NCBI RefSeq assembly: GCF_014697415.1
Contig: NZ_JACJRT010000016.1
Span: 1-56,603 of the forward strand
Source: Cyanobium sp. FACHB-13342
GTDB taxonomy: Bacteria; Cyanobacteriota; Cyanobacteriia; PCC-6307; Cyanobiaceae
Direction: 5' to 3'
Length of the DNA: 56,603 bases
In this document: positions 52,063 through 56,603 of the stretch, piece by piece
Position numbering within the stretch: position 1 is the first letter of the stretch
Layout: each line of letters opens with the position of its first letter
The notes under the pieces: generated by a model
The model's input: the letters and a program-made list of their open reading frames with translations, nothing else
What the model was told of the DNA's origin: nothing
Database searches by the model: none
Made by a program: the position numbers and the translations under genes

Positions 52063-52820
52063 GCCAGGAGATGGCCAAAGCCGAAGTGGTGCAGGCCTTC
52101 ACAGATACCCGCACAGCCAGGCGCCCGAGCCCCATAGGTGCGGGGCAGGTGCAGCGCTTTGGCCCGCAGGGCTGGTTCGGCATTGCCCACCATCACCCCC
52201 GCCAGGCCCGTCTCAAACATGGCCAAGTCGTTGAGGCTGTCCCCCGCGGTGACCACGAGGGCTGGGTCGATCTCCAGGGTTTCGAGCAGGGCCAACAGCG
52301 TGCTGCCCTTGTTCACCCCAGCAGGAAGGACATCGAGGTAGCGGTTGTCGGACAGCAGGCAATCGACACCATGGGCCTCCAGCTCGTCGATCAGGCCGTG
52401 GTCGAAGGAATCGGGGTCGTAGTAGTAAGCGAGTCGCCGCTGGCTGCTGATGGGCTGGGCCGACACGCCGGCCGCCCCCGCCATCACCGTGAGCACCCGA
52501 TCCGGCTTCCCCTGCCAGCGGGCCTCAATCGGATCCACGGCCAGGGGCAGGGGCTGCAAGCTGGCGCCACAGGCCACGGTGCAGCCCACATCGCCGATCA
52601 CCAGGTGGGGGGCCCGCAATCCCAGGTGCTCGTCCTGCACCAGGAGGCGAGCCACGGAATTCAAGTCACGGCCGGTGCAAAACACATGCAGCACCCGGCT
52701 GCGCTGCTGCTCCAGCCAGGCATAGAAACGCCGTCGCTCTGCCAGGGAACCCCCCAGCAAGGTGCCATCCAGGTCGGTGACCAGCACCAGCTCCGGCTGC
52801 TGGGGCAACGGCGCCGACAA
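52053..52820 (-). CDS. HAD-IIB phosphatase, sucrose-phosphate phosphatase-like
   Basis: About 255 residues. HAD motif I LVTDLDGTLLGGS, motif II VFCTGRDLNS, motif III Lys in LPAGVNKGSTLLAL and motif IV VVTAGDSLNDLAMFETGLAG are complete. The cap between (YYYDPDSFDHGLIDELEAHG) is of the C2B type, as in sucrose-6-phosphate phosphatase and related sugar phosphatases. The substrate may be sucrose 6-phosphate or a compatible-solute phosphate; no synthase gene is adjacent. The TTG start at 52820 is tentative: the longer frame to 53087 has a Gly/Pro/Ala-rich N-terminus and runs antisense to the next gene. Confidence 0.85.
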   Translation of the reverse strand: MSAPLPQQPELVLVTDLDGTLLGGSLAERRRFYAWLEQQRSRVLHVFCTGRDLNSVARLLVQDEHLGLRAPHLVIGDVGCTVACGASLQPLPLAVDPIEARWQGKPDRVLTVMAGAAGVSAQPISSQRRLAYYYDPDSFDHGLIDELEAHGVDCLLSDNRYLDVLPAGVNKGSTLLALLETLEIDPALVVTAGDSLNDLAMFETGLAGVMVGNAEPALRAKALHLPRTYGARAPGCAGICEGLHHFGFGHLLAQL

Positions 52821-52937
52821 CTGGGCCTGTAGGCGACTCCGCCGCGACGGACCGGACGGCTGGGCAGGACCGGGGATGGCTGGGATCGCAGACCCTTCCT
52901 GCCTAGGGGAGGTGCCGATCCCTGTCAAGGCCAGACC

Positions 52938-53168
52938 ATGGATCAGCAGGCCCGCAGCTGGGCCAGACTGCAGGGCTCCGGTGTTGCCCGCTTGGCCCGC
53001 TTCTTCGTCAACAACCGCCGGGATGGCTCCAGGCTGCTCAGCAGTGCCCTGGTGATCTGCGGAGCCGGCCTGATCCGGATCGACCACCCCATCGGTCAGG
53101 CCGTGGCCCTGCTGGCGGGCCTGGTGAGCCTGTACTGGTGGCTCTGCTACCGCCAGCTGTCGTCATGA
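52938..53168 (+). CDS. Small membrane protein upstream of xseA, 76 aa
   Basis: A basic N-terminus (ARLQGSGVARLARFFVNNRR) is followed by two hydrophobic stretches (LLSSALVICGAGLIRI and GQAVALLAGLVSLYWWLCYR). It is a short membrane protein of unknown role. Its stop overlaps the xseA start by 4 bp (ATGA), so translation is probably coupled to exonuclease VII, a curious pairing. ATG 52938. Confidence 0.7.
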   Translation: MDQQARSWARLQGSGVARLARFFVNNRRDGSRLLSSALVICGAGLIRIDHPIGQAVALLAGLVSLYWWLCYRQLSS

Positions 53169-54346
53169 ACGGAGCGGCCGAGGGGCCTGGGTTTCCGCGC
53201 TACAGCGTGGCCGAACTGAATGGGGCCGTGGCCAGCCTGCTGGAGCGCGGCTTTGCCCCCCGGTTCCTGCTGGACGCCACCGTCAGCCGTCCCCAACTCA
53301 AGAAGGGGCACCTCTGGATGACCCTGGTCGACGACCAGGCCTCCATTTCGGCGGTGGTGTGGGCCTCCCAGCTGGCCAAGCTGAGTTTTCGTCCCGAAGA
53401 CGGCGACGGCGTCGTGGTGGTGGGCAAACTGAATTTCTGGAGCAGTCGGGCCACCCTCTGTGTCCAGGCACTCGACATCCGGCCCAGCCTCAGCAGCGTG
53501 CTGCGCCAGTTCGAACAGGTGAGCGCACGGCTGGCGAGCGAAGGCCTGCTCGACCCCAGCCGCAAACGGGCCTTCCCCCCCTTCCCACGCCGCATTGCCC
53601 TGCTCACGAGCCGGCCCAGTTCGGCCCTGGCGGACATGCTGCGCACCGCCGCGGAACGCTGGCCTGCCACCTCCATCCTGGTGGTGCCGATCCCGGTCCA
53701 GGGTCCGGTTCAGGACGAGATCTGCCAGGCGCTGCTCCAGATCGGGCAGCAGGCCGAAGCCCTGGAACTCGACGCGGTGGTGATCGCCCGGGGGGGCGGC
53801 AGCCGCGAGGATCTGGCCGTCTTCGACAACGAGACCTTGGCGCGCTGCCTGGCCGCCTGCCCCCTGCCGGTGGTGAGTGGCATCGGCCACGAGGACGACA
53901 CCACCGTCGCGGACTTGGTGGCCGACTACCGAGCCGCCACCCCCACGGCGGCGGTGGTGGCCCTGCTGCCCGATCGCGGCCTGGCCCGCCGGGAGTTGCG
54001 CCAGCAGGCTGGCCATCTGCGGCAGGTCGTGCGGTTGCACTTGCAGGGCGAACGGGGGCGGATCAGGCGTTACGAGGAGCAGTTGCGCACCCTGCACCCC
54101 CGCGCGCTGATCGCCGCGCGGCGCCAGGCCCTGGCCCATGCGCGACAGCTGCTGCATGCCCTCTCGCCGGATCACCAACTGGCCCGCGGCTACAGCCTGC
54201 TGCGACGTCCCGACGGGACGCTCCTGCGCTCGCTCACCCAGCTGGAGGTGGGGCAGACGGTCCTTGCCCAGCTGGCCGATGGACAGGCCGACCTCAAGGT
54301 GCGCGAGATTCATCCCCTCGCCGCAGCGGCCCCTGCCGAAGCCTGA
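53165..54346 (+). CDS. xseA: Exodeoxyribonuclease VII large subunit
   Basis: 393 residues. With XseB it degrades single-stranded DNA from both ends to short oligonucleotides. The N-terminal OB domain (YSVAELNGAVASLLERGF, KGHLWMTLVDDQASISAVVW) is followed by the catalytic core: RIALLTSRPSSALADML, VVIARGGGSREDLAVFDNET, VVSGIGHEDDTTVADLVADY and RAATPTAAV. A long helical C-terminus follows. Slightly shorter than E. coli XseA (about 456), as often in cyanobacteria. It is followed by xseB after 3 bp. Confidence 0.93.
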   Translation: MNGAAEGPGFPRYSVAELNGAVASLLERGFAPRFLLDATVSRPQLKKGHLWMTLVDDQASISAVVWASQLAKLSFRPEDGDGVVVVGKLNFWSSRATLCVQALDIRPSLSSVLRQFEQVSARLASEGLLDPSRKRAFPPFPRRIALLTSRPSSALADMLRTAAERWPATSILVVPIPVQGPVQDEICQALLQIGQQAEALELDAVVIARGGGSREDLAVFDNETLARCLAACPLPVVSGIGHEDDTTVADLVADYRAATPTAAVVALLPDRGLARRELRQQAGHLRQVVRLHLQGERGRIRRYEEQLRTLHPRALIAARRQALAHARQLLHALSPDHQLARGYSLLRRPDGTLLRSLTQLEVGQTVLAQLADGQADLKVREIHPLAAAAPAEA

Positions 54347-54349
54347 TCC

Positions 54350-54619
54350 ATGCCCAAAAAGGTCCAACCCGCCGCCGACCTGACCTACAACGAGGCCCAC
54401 ACGGCGCTGCAACTGACCCTGGCCGCCCTGCAGGCAAATGACCTGGATGTGGAGCAGCTCACGGACCTCTATCGCCAGGCCCGCACCTACCTCGAACGCT
54501 GCGACACGGTGCTCAGCGCGGTTGAACAGGAGGTCCTGCTCTGGGACGAAGCAAACCAGGAGGACGACGTGATCGCGGATGCGGGGTCGGAGGATGGGAC
54601 CTCAAAACCGAAGTCGTAA
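54350..54619 (+). CDS. xseB: Exodeoxyribonuclease VII small subunit
   Basis: 89 residues. The helical hairpin LTYNEAHTALQLTLAALQAN, followed by DLDVEQLTDLYRQARTYLER, is the XseB core that binds XseA. The C-terminal acidic tail (DEANQEDDVIADAGSEDG) is family-like. The gene starts 3 bp after xseA and is surely cotranscribed. Cytoplasmic DNA-repair enzyme. Confidence 0.92.
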   Translation: MPKKVQPAADLTYNEAHTALQLTLAALQANDLDVEQLTDLYRQARTYLERCDTVLSAVEQEVLLWDEANQEDDVIADAGSEDGTSKPKS

Positions 54620-54666
54620 ATCCCCAAGGCCTTACCCCCTGTCCATCGACCCCGCTGCCCCCAACC

Positions 54667-55068
54667 ATGAGCCAAGATCCCCAGACCTCGCCAAGCCCCA
54701 GCGGGTTCTCCCCAGCCACGCTGCTTCCAGGCACCACACTTCAATGGATCTACCTGGCCCTGGCCGTGGCCGGAGCCGTGCTGCCCTGGATGGCCAATCT
54801 CGAGTTCATTGGCCTCACCGGCGGACGCTTTGACCTGGGCCTGTTCGTCCAGCTCGCCAACGCCAATCCCGCCGCCAGCTCGCTCTCCCGCGACCTGGCA
54901 ATCGGAGCTACGGCGGTGGTGATCTGGATGGTGCAGGAAAGTCGACGTCTGCAGATGCGGGGCTTGGCCTGGGTTCTGCTGAGCTGCGTGACGGTGGCCT
55001 TCGCCTGTGGCGCACCACTCTTCCTCTATCTCAGGGAACGCAGGCTGCAAGAGCTGGCGCGTGCGTGA
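54667..55068 (+). CDS. DUF2834-like membrane protein
   Basis: 133 residues. Three membrane helices are visible: WIYLALAVAGAVLPWMANLE, LAIGATAVVIWMVQESRRLQ and WVLLSCVTVAFACGAPLFLY. The order, lengths and W-Q-E-S-R-R element between helices 2 and 3 fit DUF2834, a small bacterial membrane family of unknown function. ATG 54667 follows a Ser/Pro-rich N-terminus. It ends 35 bp before the convergent zinc-ribbon gene. Confidence 0.75.
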   Translation: MSQDPQTSPSPSGFSPATLLPGTTLQWIYLALAVAGAVLPWMANLEFIGLTGGRFDLGLFVQLANANPAASSLSRDLAIGATAVVIWMVQESRRLQMRGLAWVLLSCVTVAFACGAPLFLYLRERRLQELARA

Positions 55069-55103
55069 TGGCAACCACGCGAACGTGAGGGGCCCGCGGT
55101 CTC

Positions 55104-55460
55104 CTAGGGATCAGAGCTCGTGGGGTCCCCATCCACCACCTGAACGTCGATGGTGACGTTGCTGACATCCAGTTGATCGGTGCCGGGCTGGGCAGAACTC
55201 TCCCCGCCCAGGGAACTGCCACAGGCGGGGCACTGGTCGGTCGCCATGCTGGTGAACCCACAGGTTTCGCAGGTACGCAGCCGCCTTTGAATCACCTGCC
55301 AAGCCACAAAACCAGCTGCTCCCAGCAGCAACGGCAGCAGCAGAAGGGCCAGGGTGATGCCCCCGACAAGATCCAGCAGAAAACGACCCGCCGGTCCCGG
55401 AGCCAGCAGCACCACAGCAACGAGCAGCAACCAAATCCAGGTGTTGGAGCGCTGCATCAC
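55104..55460 (-). CDS. Zinc-ribbon membrane protein
   Basis: 118 residues. Two membrane helices (WIWLLLVAVVLLAPGPAGR, then GITLALLLLPLLLGAAGFV) are followed by a zinc ribbon with CETCGFTSMATDQCPACGSS, two CxxC pairs ten residues apart, probably binding one zinc ion. The tail is polar (LDVSNVTIDVQVVDGD). Function unknown; similar proteins are common in cyanobacteria. It lies 18 bp after the BrkB gene and is probably cotranscribed with it. Confidence 0.75.
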   Translation of the reverse strand: MMQRSNTWIWLLLVAVVLLAPGPAGRFLLDLVGGITLALLLLPLLLGAAGFVAWQVIQRRLRTCETCGFTSMATDQCPACGSSLGGESSAQPGTDQLDVSNVTIDVQVVDGDPTSSDP

Positions 55461-55478
55461 AGCTGGCCGGGCAGGCCC

Positions 55479-56387
55479 TCAGGGTGTTCCCATCCTGACG
55501 CGGGGACGTCGATCCAGAACGACACACAAGCACTGGCCGTAGTAGAGGATCACCCCCACCAGCCACACCCAGAGACTGAGCACCAAAACCCCTCCCACCA
55601 GCCCGTAAGCCTGAAAACGGACCCCAAGGGTCACCAAAACCCTGCCAAGCACGAGGTTCAGGAAGGTGAGGGAGACGCCGATCAGCAAGGCGCCCGGAAT
55701 CAGGGGCCTCCAGGGAATGCGCCGCGAAGGCAACACCCACAACAGCAACAGGGAGGCCCCGGTGGCCAAAACCAACGCAATCACCAGATCGAGCCCCCAG
55801 GACACGGGCTGCTGGAATTGATCGGCCCAGGGCCACAGGGCCATCGTCCATTGGCGCAACCCCGACGATCCCAACAAACGCATGTTGGTGAAGGCCTGGT
55901 CAACAACGATCAACAGAGCAAACAGCGACACCAGTCCCAAGGCCTTGAGCCGCAGCTGGAGGTAGCGCACCACCAGCGCCTGCCACGACAACCCCTCGAA
56001 ACCAAACGGGCGATTCCACCACAATCGATCCGCCCCGCGCTGCAGGGTCAGATAGGCGTTGCTGGCCGTCAACACCAGCACGACCACACCCAACACACCG
56101 GCCCCAAAACCCTGCCGCAAAAAAGCCGACAGGGTGGCTGAAAAAGCGGGCATGACCGTGACCGGCAACACCTCCGACACCAGATCAATCAATCGCTCAT
56201 ACAGCCCTTCATCTCGACCCAACAGCTTGGACGCCAAGGACATGGCGATCAACACCATGGGGAAGAGGGACTGCAAGCTGTGATAGGCGAAGGCAGCACT
56301 CAGGTCGACGCAATCAATACGCAGCCACAGTTTGTACGCCCGCCAAAAGGGCTTCAAGCGTCGGCTGGCGGGCGACAAGTTGGCCAC
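55479..56387 (-). CDS. YihY/BrkB-family membrane protein
   Basis: 302 residues with about six membrane segments. AAFAYHSLQSLFPMVLIAMS near residue 32, LVSEVLPVTVMPAFSATLS and LGVVVLVLTASNAYLTLQRG carry the conserved YihY pattern (aYyallSlfPllllli-like). The family was once called RNase BN in error; its role is probably membrane transport or integrity. GTG start at 56387 with a basic N-terminus (SRRLKPFWRAYKLWLR). It is separated from the rRNA terminator by about 45 bp. Confidence 0.9.
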   Translation of the reverse strand: MANLSPASRRLKPFWRAYKLWLRIDCVDLSAAFAYHSLQSLFPMVLIAMSLASKLLGRDEGLYERLIDLVSEVLPVTVMPAFSATLSAFLRQGFGAGVLGVVVLVLTASNAYLTLQRGADRLWWNRPFGFEGLSWQALVVRYLQLRLKALGLVSLFALLIVVDQAFTNMRLLGSSGLRQWTMALWPWADQFQQPVSWGLDLVIALVLATGASLLLLWVLPSRRIPWRPLIPGALLIGVSLTFLNLVLGRVLVTLGVRFQAYGLVGGVLVLSLWVWLVGVILYYGQCLCVVLDRRPRVRMGTP

Positions 56388-56432
56388 CGCAAAGCAACCC
56401 TTGGATGTCGACCGACACTAGCCAAACCCAAC

Positions 56433-56456
56433 AAAAAAGCCACCCTCTCGGGTGGC
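56433..56456 (-). terminator. Rho-independent terminator of the rRNA operon
   Basis: On the minus strand a 7-bp stem (gccaccc/gggtggc with a 4-base loop, 56439-56456) is followed by six T residues (56433-56438). It lies about 60 bp past the 3' end of the 5S rRNA gene. It also separates the rRNA unit from the BrkB gene transcribed in the same direction. Confidence 0.9.
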
Positions 56457-56517
56457 TTCTCTTGCATCAGCTCCTGCTCTCTCAGCAGACATCTGACTTG
56501 CTTGGAATGAATGTTTT

Positions 56518-56603
56518 ACCTGGCATCGAGCTATTTTCTCAGGGGGCTACCCCCCAAATATCGTCGCCGCTGCAGCGTTTCACAACCGAGTTCGAGATGG
56601 ATC
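56518..56603 (-). rRNA. rrf: 5S ribosomal RNA, partial (3' part)
   Basis: The reverse complement contains conserved 5S elements: gaactcggttgtgaaacg, then gcagcggcgacgata, ttgggggggtagcccc-type loop E helix, and the 3' end gctcgatgccaggt. It covers about the last 85 nt of a ~118-nt RNA; the 5' end lies beyond the window. 23S and 16S should lie further right on the same strand. Confidence 0.95.

Noticed and set aside
52821-53087. N-terminal extension of the HAD-IIB phosphatase to 53087
   Set aside because: Residues are low-complexity Gly/Ala/Pro, antisense to the small membrane gene at 52938, and not part of the HAD fold.

Overview
The window is a dense, GC-rich stretch of a cyanobacterial chromosome. 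It is best explained by an alpha-cyanobacterium of the Synechococcus/Cyanobium type, although no species call is possible from sequence alone. Supporting signs are cyanobacterial small-protein families (DUF1400-like, DUF2973-like, Nif11-like and NblA-like proteins), a RarA ATPase with a long extra C-terminal domain, a type II NADH dehydrogenase, and a cyanobacterial-type 5S rRNA gene entering at the right edge. GCGATCGC (HIP1) octamers were met only occasionally. I saw no CRISPR array, tRNA gene or transposase.

Left edge (1-3619): the 3' part of a large secreted RTX/W-rich-type protein with near-identical 366-bp tandem repeats, then a non-coding stretch and a decayed phospholipase D remnant. 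Much of this part is AT-richer than the rest and looks accessory. Region 3735-8562: small hypothetical proteins, an FAD monooxygenase and phosphoglucomutase. Region 8562-12937: a two-gene RND efflux system. Region 13060-18545: two related palindromic hairpins, an aldose epimerase-like protein, a Coq4-like protein, a Na+/H+ antiporter-type protein, a VapBC-like toxin-antitoxin pair preceded by an 8-bp tandem repeat, and membrane or secreted proteins.

Region 18562-23684 (minus strand) is the most intriguing part. An MHS-type transporter precedes a tightly packed three-gene unit: a Cache/HAMP membrane sensor without an output domain, a MinD/ParA-like ATPase with an altered P-loop, and a hormone-sensitive-lipase-type hydrolase that appears to carry a winged-helix domain inserted before its catalytic core. 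I read this as a candidate signalling module. Region 23760-26213 is a compact plus-strand cassette of a C-type-lectin-like secreted protein, an unknown secreted protein, a cupin-like protein and a potassium-channel-like protein. Region 26234-32335 is a second RND system with two membrane-fusion proteins and a coupled small membrane protein.

Region 32375-43565 is mostly housekeeping: rarA, a DUF1400 exported protein with its terminator lying inside rarA, 4'-phosphopantetheinyl transferase, peroxiredoxin Q, type III pantothenate kinase, PAPS reductase, NDH-2, a HAD phosphatase, HflX, 1-Cys peroxiredoxin and AnmK. Region 43576-49518 holds small regulatory or cyanobacteria-specific proteins, an ABC-F ATPase and an HtrA protease. 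Region 49519-56387 holds HrpB helicase (with no ordinary start codon before its conserved N-terminus), a HAD-IIB sugar phosphatase, exonuclease VII (xseA/xseB), DUF2834, a zinc-ribbon membrane protein and a YihY/BrkB protein. The window ends with an rRNA-operon terminator and partial 5S rRNA on the minus strand.
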